This document shows positions 12,047 through 21,839 of a stretch of 64,000 nt of DNA, piece by piece. Source of the stretch: Forficula auricularia (lineage: Eukaryota > Arthropoda > Insecta > Dermaptera > Forficulidae). The notes under the pieces are model-generated. The model did no database searches. It was given only the letters and a program-made list of their open reading frames with translations, and was not told where the DNA came from. The position numbers and the translations under genes are program-made. Each line of letters opens with the position of its first letter. Position 1 is the first letter of the stretch. The stretch lies in contig JALMQS010000849.1 in the NCBI GenBank assembly GCA_024734495.1, positions 170,523 to 234,522 of the forward strand, given 5' to 3'.

Positions 12047-12377
12047 GTTGCGGCGGGGATGATAAAAGGTATAGGAAATACGCAAGTTTAATTTTACTTA
12101 CGTCTCGACGCGGTCGCGGTCCAAATTTCCTACACTCTTTTTGAGTTAGAATTGTTCATTCACATTAAGTAATTCACTTGAGAATAATTCACTTAGTTCA
12201 CTTTTATAGGGAACGATGGTAAAAGTTGAAAATATAGAAAGGAGATGTTTATTCTAGGAATGAATCAAAAATTCCTAACTCAAAAAGAGTGTAGGAAATT
12301 CGGATCGCGACCGCGTCGAGACGTAAGTAAAATTAAAGTTACGTATTCCCTATACCTTTTACCATCCCCGCCGCAAC
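12047..12377. mobile_element. GC-tipped foldback element
   Basis: A 331-bp near-palindrome. The left arm begins GTTGCGGCGGGGATG and the right arm ends CATCCCCGCCGCAAC. The arms, about 120 bp each, remain complementary through ACGTCTCGACGCGGTCGCG. The middle is AT-rich. The GC-rich, CpG-bearing arms contrast with their surroundings. No target duplication is clear and no protein is encoded. Confidence 0.6.
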
Positions 12378-12437
12378 ATTGTTGCATTGTTGGACTTTAT
12401 TAAATCAATTCATCATTGAATAACTTTTAATAATTTT

Positions 12438-12632
12438 TAGAGAGTTGGTGCGAGGTGAAACATATTTTAATAAAAGTAAAAATATTATTTTGGAAAATTA
12501 TTATTTACTATGAGTTATTAACAAGGTCACTTGTTTCACGTGTAAGAAATAAAAGAGAGAGTGTTTTCTCAATATATATATCGGGAGTCAACCCATCATC
12601 AGGAGATACAGAAAATAACTAACTTAACTTTA
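12438..12632. mobile_element. Diverged foldback family A element
   Basis: The left part (AGAGTTGGTGCGAGGTGAAAC) matches the GGAGTTAGGTGTTGG...GGTGAAAC end of family A seen at 21.3 kb. The right part (ATATCGGGAGTCAACCCATC followed by ATCAGGAG) matches the inner arm of the 10.8 kb copy. GAATAACTTTTAATAATTTT at 12418-12437 and GAATAACTTTTAATTATTTT at 12633-12652 give a 20-bp flanking direct repeat with one mismatch. On the minus strand CTCCTGATGATGGG...TCCCGATATAT is a weakened hammerhead-like core. Confidence 0.5.
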
Positions 12633-12779
12633 GAATAACTTTTAATTATTTTATTTTAATGTTGATATGTTTTTAATGCGGAGTAGTTAAAGTCTTGAGA
12701 TGTGCACTAAACACCACAGAATACCTTATTCTTATAAAACTATAAAAAATGAGTATAAATCAACGTTAATATGATATGT

Positions 12780-13400
12780 TAAGGAATAAATTTCACCGGA
12801 GGCTTGAAGAGAATATTCAAGTGGTAGAAAGAGCATCCGGGAGAAAAATAACAAAATCAACGCAATAAATTTTGAATTCTCTTCTTAAGGTTGTCAACCC
12901 CCTTACTTCCTCTCTCTCGGTTAACCCTCCACCCCCTATCCCCTGCTTTTAAACTACTTCCTCTCTGAGTGCTGCTTTATAGAGAAAGACACTCCACCTG
13001 AACAATAACTAATGGACTTGATATGTCGGGATTAAGCCATGGAAATTGAGCAGGGTTTGCTGGATAAATAGCCACCTATATGCCAGTTGCAAATATGGGC
13101 CGCGGCGGTTTTCGACGGTATGGCTTGATTTGAATTAAATTCTGTTAGTAAATGTTAAATTACTCTTTCGTGGGAGAGCAAGTGGCATGTTGACTTAAGC
13201 GTTGCGAGTTTTCTCCTTCAGCCTCCCAATCCGCAGATGAAGGGAAGCGGCTGAGCAAACGGCTTTAGCCCACATCCTAGCTTTTCTACACACATCGACA
13301 TACCCCCACTCTCCCACATTGACTCTCCGAAACACACACACATCGACATTCATAGAGCCCTTCTAAACCTCCTTACGTTTTTTAATCGGGATTGAAATTT
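12780..13400. promoter_or_regulatory. GC-richer low-repeat stretch, possible regulatory DNA
   Basis: This part is visibly richer in GC than its neighbours, has no repeat partner in the window and is closed in all frames. It contains TTGCAAATATGGGCCGCGGC near 13090 and a C/A-rich segment at 13270-13370. Such islands in repeat-rich DNA may be conserved non-coding elements or untranslated exons; no core promoter motif fixes a start. Confidence 0.18.
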
Positions 13401-13439
13401 AATTTATTCTTGTCGAGAGAATTTTAAAACAGTTTTCTT

Positions 13440-13460
13440 TATATATATATATATATATAG
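13440..13460. repeat. (TA)n microsatellite
   Basis: About ten TA units in an otherwise non-repetitive stretch. Confidence 0.85.
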
Positions 13461-14546
13461 GTAAATCCCTCCCAACCCCTCCCCAATCTACTTGTTCCTA
13501 GGGGCGGAGGAATTTATGGGTTTCTTTCTCGATTGGAATGTTTAATCCAATAATGATTCAAGTTGGTTTCTTTAAGGGATCCCCTCGATAGGTATCTATT
13601 CATCATAACTCAACGTTACAAAAATAATTTCCATATAGGAAAAGATAACCAGAAGTTTCCAATGACATTCACTTACCCTTTTATTAGAAAACAATATTTT
13701 ATAATCTGGGAAATTCTTTGAATTTTAAAATTTTTTTATTAATTTTGTAATTATTTCACCATGTAGAGGTTCGACCCGAAAGAATTTCGCCGATCATCAA
13801 AGTCGCGCAGAAAAAAAAATTAATTTAAACATTTTTGTAAAATAAAATAAATTCTTTGAAAATAATTAAGTAGAAAACGTTGATTAGCGGGGAAATTAAA
13901 AATTCTTTAAGTATACGAATATTATTTTATTATTTTCTCATTACTAGCTATGTTCGAATTTTTTAAAATTCGATATTTTTTTTGATATTTTTTATCGCTA
14001 AAATGAGTATTCATATTAGAAACGAGTTAAAATATGCAGCTTTTCGAGAAATTTATTTTTGAAAAACAATCACTGAATTATAATTTTGATTACCAATATA
14101 CCTACATATAAAGAAAATAACCAATGTTTAAAACACTACTTAATTGGTGAGGTGATTTTTCATTCAGAAATTTTGAAACAAGTTTAAAATTTAATCAATT
14201 TTATTGGTATTAGAAATACACACATTTTAGTACGAAAAATAATTTTCTACAACTTTCTGTTCTTGAGTTAACATCGATATCTGAATCCAGACAGACAGTT
14301 AAAAAGAGTTTCTCTTCAAAAAAATTATGCTTAAAAATTATTTTTCTTCATGTTTTAGAAATCTCTAAACACAAATAAGGAATAAGGAAGAAAAAAAATA
14401 CTTTTGTGCAAATGGTAGTAATTCAGTCAGTTGGAACTAGTTATATTTGTATTAAACAAAAGATACAATCTTTAATTAATTTTTTATAATATAATAAAAT
14501 ATATTATAAATATGATATCCCCAGTAAAAATATTTTTTGTCTAGAT
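13461..14546. other. AT-rich stretch, repeat-derived in part
   Basis: No gene seen. The part 14250-14340 (GAGTTAACATCGATATCTGA, then CAGACAGACAG) resembles 28.92-28.98 kb (GAGTTATCATGAGTATCGAA, then CAGAGAGAG), suggesting a shared old dispersed repeat. Confidence 0.25.
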
Positions 14547-14590
14547 CAGGGCTGTCCATCATTGCAATGAGTGTGGCTCAAAATGAAATC
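14547..14590. mobile_element. hAT-type terminal fragment
   Basis: CAGGGCTGTCCATCATTGCA matches the style of hAT termini and is close to the complement of the right end of the MITE at 35.86-36.55 kb (GGACAGCCCTG). No partner end is visible nearby, so this is a solo end. Confidence 0.35.
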
Positions 14591-14844
14591 ATAAACTTCC
14601 TAAAAACATTGAGATTTATATGTAGAGATATATTTATTCCCTTTTTCGAAATATGAATGTACATTTGTATAATACGTGAAGATTTTTTCAAGAATAAAAT
14701 TCACTAAAATCAAAATTATAAGCTTAACTATATAAGATAAAAAAAATAATGGTTTCGAATATTTAAAAATTCTTCTTCTTTTCATATTTTCATTTTCTAA
14801 AATCTTTTCTTATCTTATCTTACCTTATATTATTAAATGAGCAA

Positions 14845-15390
14845 TTCTTGTATATATATCGAATTCTCGAAAACGGCTCTAAAGATTTCGCTAAAAATTA
14901 GTGTTCTTATCAAGTTTCGTGAGTTATTAGTTGTGTCAAATTTTTAATCCGATTGAAATAAAGGAAGGGGGTGTAAATTAGCCATGTCGCAAAATAAATA
15001 TTTTAATCGTTCATATCTCGTCTTCGGTAAGTTTCAAAGCGTTGAAATTTGAAACATAATCTATCTAGGAGCTACAAGAAGTACCACAAGATTTTGGCTA
15101 ATATAGAAGTACCGGAAGTTGATGTTTACGTACGTAAGAATGTACCCCCCTGCGTTTCTCAACCATCAATCTCAGAGCTACGAAATTCGAAACTTAAGCT
15201 CGATATAGGCTAGAAGGGGTAGAGAAAGCTTTTGCTTGAAATTGGAACACCGGAAGTGGACATTTACATGAAAGATTTTTCGTTTTTTTTCTCAAAAACG
15301 GCACTAACGATTTTTGTTAAAGCTGATGTACTTATCAAGTGTCATGAGTTATTAGTCGTCATCGCTCGGTACTCCAGGCACTATTTATTA
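14845..15390 (+). mobile_element. Helitron-like non-autonomous element with internal duplication
   Basis: It opens with TATATATATCGAATTCTCGA then AAAACGGCTCTAAAGATTT, a layout seen at many arthropod Helitron 5' regions and again at 43.15-43.2 kb. It closes with ATCGCTCGGTACTCCAGGCA, shared with 44.83 kb. Inside, 14869-14939 and 15292-15362 are diverged copies (AAAACGGCNCTAA...GAGTTATTAGT). A unit ending ACCGGAAGTNGA is present twice (near 15110 and 15250). No Rep/helicase frame. Class assignment is tentative. Confidence 0.35.
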
Positions 15391-16269
15391 TTTCAGTAAT
15401 TTATATGCTACAACACTAACCAAGTCTATAGTTATATAATTCTACGAGGAATTGGGTTTTTCTAGCACAACCACAATTAATTGATGATTTCTCTCCTAGA
15501 CTAAAACTTGTCAGGATTTGTTTTTTAGATCTTTGCATGTTATTACGTGTCAATAGATAATGTATAGTCAGTCCCTTTTAAAAAATAAACAAAGAATTGG
15601 GGTTTTCTAGAACAATCACAGCCTTACGATGTTATGATAGTCTTCTGAACACTCGAGGGGGATAAAGATTAGATGATAAATTGAGATATTAAGCGAATTT
15701 AATTAATTCATGTTGTTATAATTATAATTTTAAAAAATCCAACAACCTGGCCAGAATATCTACAAATTTAACACAGAAAAGAGCTTAAGACTTAAAGTAT
15801 ATACTATATAAATCAGATTTAAGTGGACAAACTGATGCTCTTAGGGTGGCTTGAAAAGAACATCGTCCCACTAATGAATTTGGTCATTGATTATACTTAT
15901 ATACCTAATCATGAAAACAAATAAATAAGGGATTAAAGAAAGTATAGGTTAGAATTGGATAAGTGAAAGTTAGCTCTTTAGGTGGTTTAAATGACTGACA
16001 TTTAATTTAAAAAAAGAGTGATTTTTTTATACCTTTCGATAAAACCTGATTCATTCATTGGTTAAAATCAAACAAATGAACATTGGAGCTTAATAATGAC
16101 ATGAATTGATTTCAAAGGTAGAGTGTTTTTACGAGTATAATCTAAATCGCTTGTACTTTGCCATACGTATTTCCGATGATAATACATTATTTGATCATTT
16201 TAGGAATTAATAGAGATATATATATTTTAAATTTAAAAAGAGAAGATATTTAATTGGAAAGATTGTGTT
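15391..16269. other. AT-rich stretch, nothing recognised
   Basis: The words GAATTGGGTTTTTCTAG (near 15450) and GAATTGGGGTTTTCTAGAAC (near 15595) hint at an old direct duplication. No exon or RNA gene is supported. Confidence 0.25.
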
Positions 16270-16735
16270 TTGCCGAGAGAAGAAGAGTTGTTGATTCATA
16301 AATAGAAATCAAAGAGGTTGTTCTATGCTTGATGCACAGAGACATATATATATATAATTTATTTGTTTGAGATTATAGCTTCGAAGGTTTGACCTTCATC
16401 ATCATCAGTTTTTTTAAATAGAAAAAATATATCTGTTATTTCTCTTGGGTTAAAATACCCGATTAGATGTAGGTAAATTCGCTTTGTCGGAATAGCAAGT
16501 AGGCCATTTAAGAAACGAATCCCATACCTATTATCTACATCCTATTGGCTATTTGAACCTATCAAAAATAAGAGATAAAATATTTCTAATTAAAAATAAT
16601 GATAATGAAGGATAAACCTTTGAAACTATAGTCTCTACCAAATAATATTTATACTCGATATATGGTCTATATAATTATCTTTATTTGCATCAAGCGCAGA
16701 GAACAACATTTTTGATTTCTCTTGATGAACAGAAA
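16270..16735. repeat. Inverted-repeat element, family C
   Basis: Ends at about 16285-16345 and 16685-16735 are complementary (GAAATCAAAGAGGTTGTTCT against the complement AGAACAACATTTTTGATTTC), enclosing 350 bp. Near the left arm the minus strand reads CTGATGATGATGAAGGTC, AA, ACCTTCGAAGC, again CTGATGA plus hairpin plus GAA. Related words recur at 3.5, 20.9 and 45.0 kb. The whole looks like another foldback retro-derived family. No coding capacity. Confidence 0.4.
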
Positions 16736-16956
16736 ATGTCACCTCTTACAAGATTTATTTTCTACTAATTGGTTTTTCACCTAACGACAATCGTGTTATC
16801 TAGTTTTGACCCACTTCACCTAAGCAAGGCAGAAAGCTAACGCAATAAAATTTTTCGGGTAGGTTGAAGAAAAATTTATTTTTTATATGAGTGAATTTGA
16901 TGAGGGAGTACAAAATTCAAAAAATGAGAGATAATTTAAACTATCATTCTTATTAA

Positions 16957-17001
16957 AAAACCGACGTTTCCGAGGTTTATTCCCTCCTTCTTCAGAGTTT
17001 T
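16957..17001 (-). ncRNA. Hammerhead-like motif, inverted copy
   Basis: Read on the minus strand: AAAACT, CTGAAGA, A, GGAGG, loop GAATAAA, CCTCG, GAAA, CG, TC, GGTTTT. Stem I pairs with one G.T wobble and stem II loses its closing pair. It is the most decayed of the four copies in this array. Confidence 0.35.
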
Positions 17002-17045
17002 GAAAGGTCGGTGAAGAAAATCCAATGTTCCTTCACTGACCTTTC

Positions 17046-17090
17046 AAAACCCTGAAGAAGGAGGAAATAAACCCCCGAAACGTCGGTTTT
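17046..17090 (+). ncRNA. Type I hammerhead-like motif, copy 1
   Basis: Order of elements: AAAACC (stem I), CTGAAGA core, extra A, GGAGG...CCCCC (stem II, one mismatch), GAAA core, CG (minimal stem III), TC (cleavage-site equivalent), GGTTTT (stem I partner, six perfect pairs). Known minimal type I hammerheads of Penelope-like elements have very short stem III and may act as dimers. The extra base between the core and stem II departs from the consensus, so self-cleavage is uncertain. Confidence 0.42.
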
Positions 17091-17210
17091 TGAATAAAAA
17101 ATATATTTCAAATTATCTCTTTTTTTTGAATTTCGGACTGCCTCATCAAAATCCACTCAATTCACTTATCAATCCGCCCCCAAAAACTAAGAAAATCCAA
17201 TGTTCCTTTC

Positions 17211-17255
17211 AAAACCCTGAAGAAGGAGGGAATAAACTTCCGAAACGTCGGTTTT
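17211..17255 (+). ncRNA. Type I hammerhead-like motif, copy 2
   Basis: Same layout as the first copy. Stem II is GGAGG with CTTCC (one G.T wobble). Stem I is AAAACC with GGTTTT. Core CTGAAGA and GAAA are unchanged while the loop and stem II bases vary among copies; the stem II changes partly keep pairing. Confidence 0.42.
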
Positions 17256-17385
17256 TGAATAAAAAAGATATTTCAAATTATCTCTCTTTTTTGAATTTTG
17301 GACTGCCTCATCAAAATCCACTCAATTCACTTATCAATCCGTCCTCCAAAACTAAAAAAATCCAATGTTCCTTCACGGACCTTTC

Positions 17386-17430
17386 AAAACCCTGAAGAAG
17401 GAGGTAATAAACCTCCGAAACGTCGGTTTT
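17386..17430 (+). ncRNA. Type I hammerhead-like motif, copy 3
   Basis: The best-paired copy: stem II is GGAGG with CCTCC (five perfect pairs, loop TAATAAA) and stem I is AAAACC with GGTTTT. The core deviation (one extra A after CTGAAGA) is shared with the other copies. Confidence 0.45.
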
Positions 17431-17749
17431 TGAATAAAAAAGATATTTCAAATTATCTCCCTTTTTTGAATTTTGGACTGCCTCATCAAAATCCACTCAA
17501 TTCACTTATCAATCCGTCCCCAAAAACTAATTCAATTTTATTTTTTACTTTTAACTGCACTTTGAAATAAAAGTGTGTTTTTTAAAAAGTTATTTCAATA
17601 TACGTATATATACTTTAATATAATAAATGCTTTTGCGGATTAAAGTAAATACTCGAAGTAGATTCCTTTCAAATCCTTAAAATAATTATTCGACTGGTTT
17701 TAATCCGATTTAAAAACGTTAAGAGATGTTTTCTCATCCTCCCTTTCTC

Positions 17750-17950
17750 CTTTCGTTTTCTCAACTCAATCATCCTTTTCCATCTAATATAAACTGTATT
17801 AACACATGTGGGCGCTGCACGGGGCGGTGCGGCAGCTGCTGCTTCTTATTTTATGGGGAGCAGAGAGCGAGGGAGTGCGGGGGCGGGAGCTAAACTGGGA
17901 GACACTCAACATACGACTCCATTACAAGCTTGTATACAATTTTCCATTTA
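17750..17950 (+). promoter_or_regulatory. GC-rich promoter-like patch
   Basis: TATAAAC at 17788-17794 is followed by CACATGTG, then a GC-rich block with GGGGCGGTGCGGCAGCTGCT and a GC box GGGGGCGGGAGC near 17880. It is the richest GC island of the left third, not repeated elsewhere in the window, and about 2.7 kb upstream of a candidate coding exon on the same strand. A link to that exon is inference only; a stand-alone enhancer is equally possible. Confidence 0.25.
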
Positions 17951-18397
17951 AATAAAAGATATTTTTGCTGAGTGGTTTATTTTCTCAATGAAATATATAA
18001 TAATGGAATTTTTTTCAATTCTAAATGAGATGCTGTTTTTTTTTTTTTTTTTTTTTACTTGTCTTTTTTATATTCCAAATACAGAAATAAAAAAATAAAT
18101 GTCTAAATACTTTATGAGGGTAGATTATTTATTTTAGGACTGTTTTATAATAGAAATAGAATACATTAGCAAAATGAATTCAGAAGTTTCACCGTTTTTT
18201 TTTTCAACAAGAGATAATGCCCGTTGTCTTCTGAAGGGTTAGAACCATCGTAAAGGGTGTAATACACATGTATATCCAATTATTGTAACAATAACTTATT
18301 CCGTTTTATATAGTAGGTCAAAACATTGGGATCACTTAAGAACTTGATTAATTCTCATCTTTTAATTTCTTATTTCGTAAGAGCATAAGGGAGTATA

Positions 18398-18601
18398 TTT
18401 ATTTATTTAATGTCACCGGGAACAAAGCCCATATTTAGACAGTACATAAGTAAAGTGTTAGTAGGGTTAGTGAGGGAGCCGAGTTTTTAGCCGGTAGAAA
18501 TTTGTATTTGCCAGCCAGGATCGAACCCCAGCCTTCCACTCCAGCATCGTCATAATCGATCGATGGCGAAGCGGGGCCAGTGCGTTAGCCGACTGAGCTA
18601 A
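18398..18601 (-). mobile_element. tRNA-derived SINE, second copy, head truncated
   Basis: About 90 percent identical by eye to the SINE at 404-617 across the body (AATGTCACCGGGAACAAAG through GACTGAGCTA). The minus-strand head loses the terminal CCCGAATCCCC and instead joins ACATTAAAAAAT and a family A fragment. The B box complement GGATCGAACCCC is intact. Confidence 0.7.
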
Positions 18602-18614
18602 CATTAAAAAATGT

Positions 18615-18692
18615 GAAACCTACCTCGCATCTTGCTCAAGTTTTATTATTACATTAAAATGTTTCACCTAGAACCAACACCTAACTCCTTAA
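18615..18692 (+). mobile_element. Foldback family A, solo end
   Basis: GTGAAACCTACCTCGCATCT through CACCTAGAACCAACACC to CCTTAAAAGTTAT matches the right terminal part of the 10.8 kb copy almost base for base. The opposite arm is missing. It joins directly to the truncated SINE head. Confidence 0.55.
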
Positions 18693-19166
18693 AAGTTATA
18701 TTTTAAATTATTTAGAAATAACTTTATTCTGAATTATTAATATATGTAATTTATATTAAAAATTTAGAGTACGAAGAGGACTACGTTATGATTATGAGGT
18801 AACGATCTTGCCAAAACTTTATCACTCTCTTTCAGGGTATATGAGAGAGGGAATCGATTGGGATCATATCTCATGGCAATAAATTTAATTAAGAAATAAA
18901 AAAATAAAAAAAAATATTATAGCTAAGAGAAAAAAAAAATTAAATTAAATTTTATTTATATCCATATTGAAATTATCAATAAAAAAGATACATTTTTATA
19001 GTTAAGGCCCCCTATCGTTTAAAATATTTTTTGGATAATAACTTGGCTTCCACCACATTTGAGGGAAGAAGAACGAGTTAGAAAGTATTTATTAAGAATT
19101 ATGACAGTTTCGTAGGTAATATATAATATAGGTAGTTAATGTATGCTCCAATAGTTTAGTTTCGTA

Positions 19167-19410
19167 AAGTAGTACAGAGTGACTGTCTAAAATTTCGTCT
19201 TAATCGAACAGAGGGTTTAAATTTTAATATTTTTACCCCCGCCTAAAGAGTAACTGTGTAAAATTCCGTCTATATAAATCAAACAAAAGGCTTTGAATTT
19301 TAATATCCTCCAAACCTTACTCATTTTAGATAGCTGATTTTGCCTCAATATTTTCTCGAGATCACGAAGAATAATTGTCCTAAACGGTAAAGGGGTTTAA
19401 TTTTAATATA
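19167..19410 (+). repeat. Three imperfect tandem units of about 80-100 bp
   Basis: Units near 19170, 19248 and 19368 share AGTGACTGTCTAAAATTTCG / AGTAACTGTGTAAAATTCCG and a TTTAAATTTTAATAT tail. They are diverged and closed in all frames. Confidence 0.4.
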
Positions 19411-19418
19411 CATTCTAC

Positions 19419-19461
<43 letters not shown>

Positions 19462-19622
19462 AAGGAGACAATAAAAGAGTGTGTCTTCTGCTGGAATTAT
19501 AAATTATAAATTTTATTTATTTATATAATAAATTTATTGTCTCCTTCAAATATAAAAATTCTGCTACCCTCAGCACAAAAACTTTCAATTTATATATATA
19601 TATATATATAATTAGTAGAATG
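19411..19622. mobile_element. Family B foldback inside a (TA)n palindrome
   Basis: CATTCTACTAATTA at 19411-19424 and TAATTAGTAGAATG at 19609-19622 are inverted around (TA)n runs at 19423-19459 and 19590-19610. Between the runs, 19461-19589 is a family B element: GAAGGAGACAATAAAAGAGT at the left, complementary TTTATTGTCTCCTTC inside, and a CTGCTACCCTCAGC...ACTTTCAA right end. Insertion into the TA run hides the exact target duplication. Confidence 0.55.
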
Positions 19623-20486
19623 TATAATAGTATATAAAATGAGCGAAAGTTAAAGATCTCTTATTCATTTTTTATTTTGGATTTAGTGATAATATTTTGA
19701 AAATTAACAAAAAACGGAACTATTTATAATCTAGTGGTAAAAAATGGATACTGGAAGTAAACGCAACGAAAAGATATCTTTGGAGAGATAGCCGATGTAT
19801 AAAGTGACCACTATATGGTTGTTTAAATAAAAAACAAAAAATAAAACTTGTTTCATCAATCATCGCATAGCTAGAATGAATTGAACTTGTACAATAGGTT
19901 GCATAACTTGCAGGCGTTCCCATCGAAACTCATGGTGGTTTATCATTTTCAAAAAATTAAAGAACTGTTTTAAATTTGATTTTTTTTTATCTGTGGATCC
20001 AACCACATATCTTAGACCAATTTTGAGAATGAATAAAATTTGTTTGATTTTCAAAAATACATATTTTTAATTTCTTAAAAATGAATATAATAGTTATTTA
20101 TTCCAATGCTTTTTAAAAATACGAAATATGAACTTTGGTTAAAAGAAATTTGAGAAAAAGTATTGGAGGAAAATGAGGAACAAGTAGGTTTTAATTTTTT
20201 TTTTTTTTTTCGTATAGTCCAATCCAATTGTTTGTATGGCTAGTTTGCTATGAGAACAAAACGAATTTTCAATATCCAATCGGGTAATTGTCCCCATGAG
20301 AGGTGATCTATTAATTAAATATGATTATTTAAAAAGAATATTTTTTGGGTCCAATCCTAAGTAATAATAATTAGATAAAACAATTGATATCTAAAAGTTA
20401 ATGTTAAATTTATTTTCATTTATCTTAAACTGATAATTTTCCTTTTTTTTAAATAAAAAATATTATTTTTATATTTTCTGTTTTAG

Positions 20487-20597
20487 AGAATCGAGTTCAC
20501 CTAGTGTTCATTCCAGATAATCGGAATTAAAAATGGCATTTTATTCATTCGTGAGGCGGAAATCGACCAGAGCAGACGCGCCAGCCATTCTTCTAAG
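20487..20597 (+). CDS. Candidate first coding exon, unknown protein (partial)
   Basis: A pyrimidine-rich tract ending TTTTCTGTTTTAG is followed by 46 bases of leader and an ATG at 20533 in good context (AAAAATGGC). The frame stays open as MAFYSFVRRKSTRADAPAIL plus one residue to 20597, where CTAAG|GTAAGAG is a strong 5' splice site. GC content rises inside the exon. The 21 residues begin with a hydrophobic stretch and are then basic; no family was recognised. No following exon on this strand could be identified in the next 40 kb, so introns would be long or the call wrong. If real it encodes the N-terminus of a protein whose 5' leader starts in an upstream exon, perhaps near the GC patch at 17.75 kb. 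Confidence 0.38.
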
Positions 20598-20899
20598 GTA
20601 AGAGCAAATAAACTAAACTCTAATTAATTTTGATACATCATTAATACATTAATTAGTGTAAGTCATATTAGTGTAAGTTAATATTACGACATCATATTAT
20701 ACTCAAAACAGCCAACTCTCAACACGAAAACTTCATTTTTTATCGAAAATAGTTAAATAAAAATTAAAAGGCAAATCTTTTGGTTAATATATCAACAAAC
20801 TAGTTAATTATTATAGTTCTTAATTTCAATGTTTCTCTTTCCGATCGGCTATTTGAACCCTTTATAAATAATAGAAAAAATAAATTTAAAATAGAAAAA

Positions 20900-21620
20900 A
20901 TATTTATAATTAAAATGACTGATGATCAAGGTCCAACCTACCAAACTATAGTCTCAACAAATACTTTTCATCCAGGGGATGATGTCCAAAAAAGTAGGTA
21001 CCCTTCATTTTTTGAAATTTTTATTTTAATCTTCGCCTTTTTTTTTTTGCAAATTTCATCGAATACGGCCACAATACGGATAGTTCATAGAAATGGATCA
21101 GTCCAAAGAATCATCTTTATTTATTCCTTTTTTGTATTATTACTATTTTAATAGTTTCTTAACGAGAACAATTTTTATTCGACTAAAACTCGTGTGGTTT
21201 TGTCTTTGTCATGCTTGAACTGGAAGATCTATCTACCAGGTAGGGAGTTAAAACCATCTATTTACACCCTTTTCGGAAAAATCATTCATTTTAATTGCCC
21301 CTTGAAACTTTGCAACACTTTAATTTCATTAACTTTTAAGGAGTTAGGTGTTGGTTCTAGGTGAAACATTTTAATATAATAATAAAATTTGAGCAAGATG
21401 CGAGGTAGGTTTCACCTTTCTTTTTTTGTGAAACCTACCTCGCATCTTGCTCAAGTTTTATTATTATACTTTAATTTCATTTCGAGAGCCAATATACTTT
21501 TCAAAACAAAACATGTTTTTTATAGAAATATTTGAAATAAAAGAAAATTTAAAGATCCTCCTGAAATTTTGAAGTCGAACTTATACATTTATGAAATTTT
21601 AGGCATCCATAGCATCCATG
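20900..21620 (+). repeat. Dispersed repeat D, interrupted by a family A element
   Basis: The segments 20958-21316 and 21482-21620 match the minus strand of 60.81-61.32 kb over about 500 bp (shared landmarks: TTTATTCGACTAAAACTCGT, TTCGAGAGCCAATATACTTT, GAACTGGAAG). The copy here contains an extra 137-bp element at 21331-21467. The repeat is non-coding; its class is unknown. The start near 20905 (GACTGATGATCAAGGTCCAA) also resembles family C. Confidence 0.55.
21331..21467 (-). mobile_element. Family A insertion with 14-bp target duplication
   Basis: A 137-bp foldback: AACTTTTAAGGAGTTAGGTG through GGTGAAAC, then GAGCAAGATGCGAGGTAGG and its complement CCTACCTCGCATCTTGCTC. ACTTTAATTTCATT occurs at 21317-21330 and again at 21468-21481. 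The second copy of the host repeat at 61.0 kb has no insert at this point and a single such sequence, so this is a genuine mobile unit with a duplicated target. Duplications of 12-14 bp recur at other copies, pointing to target-primed reverse transcription rather than cut-and-paste. Confidence 0.75.
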
Positions 21621-21839
21621 CACCGCACGCCACTGATATATGTTTATTTGAATCAAACAGAAAACAACTTCATTTATTTCTCTTTATGATCGATATCAAC
21701 AAGTCTGCAAAATCTTTTCAATTAAATAAATTTTATTTTAAAATCCGTTTTTTTTCTTTCGAAATGAACTTCGAATCTTTTCTAAATAACTAAATAGTTT
21801 TGTCTAAGTGTATGTCAATAGACTCGAAGAGGAATGTTC

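Larger units (their letters stand above)
16862..17530 (+). mobile_element. Tandem array with inverted leader unit (Penelope-like or retrozyme-like)
   Basis: Three direct units start near 17021, 17196 and 17361 (periods 175 and 165 bp; unit 2 lacks about 10 bp). A diverged unit in opposite orientation occupies 16862-17016. Each direct unit reads TCCAATGTTCC...CCCTGAAGAAGGAGG...GAAACGTCGGTTTTTG and ends ATCAATCCGTCCCCAAAAAC. The units are open in one frame, but the repeated reading follows the array and shows no known domain. An inverted unit followed by tandem units, each with a hammerhead-like motif, resembles the terminal structures of Penelope-like elements, or retrozymes. No reverse transcriptase is present. 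Confidence 0.55.

Noticed and set aside
17090..17570. Open frames of 101 and 90 codons in the tandem array
   Set aside because: They repeat with the array, on both strands, and reflect unit length being open rather than a protein.
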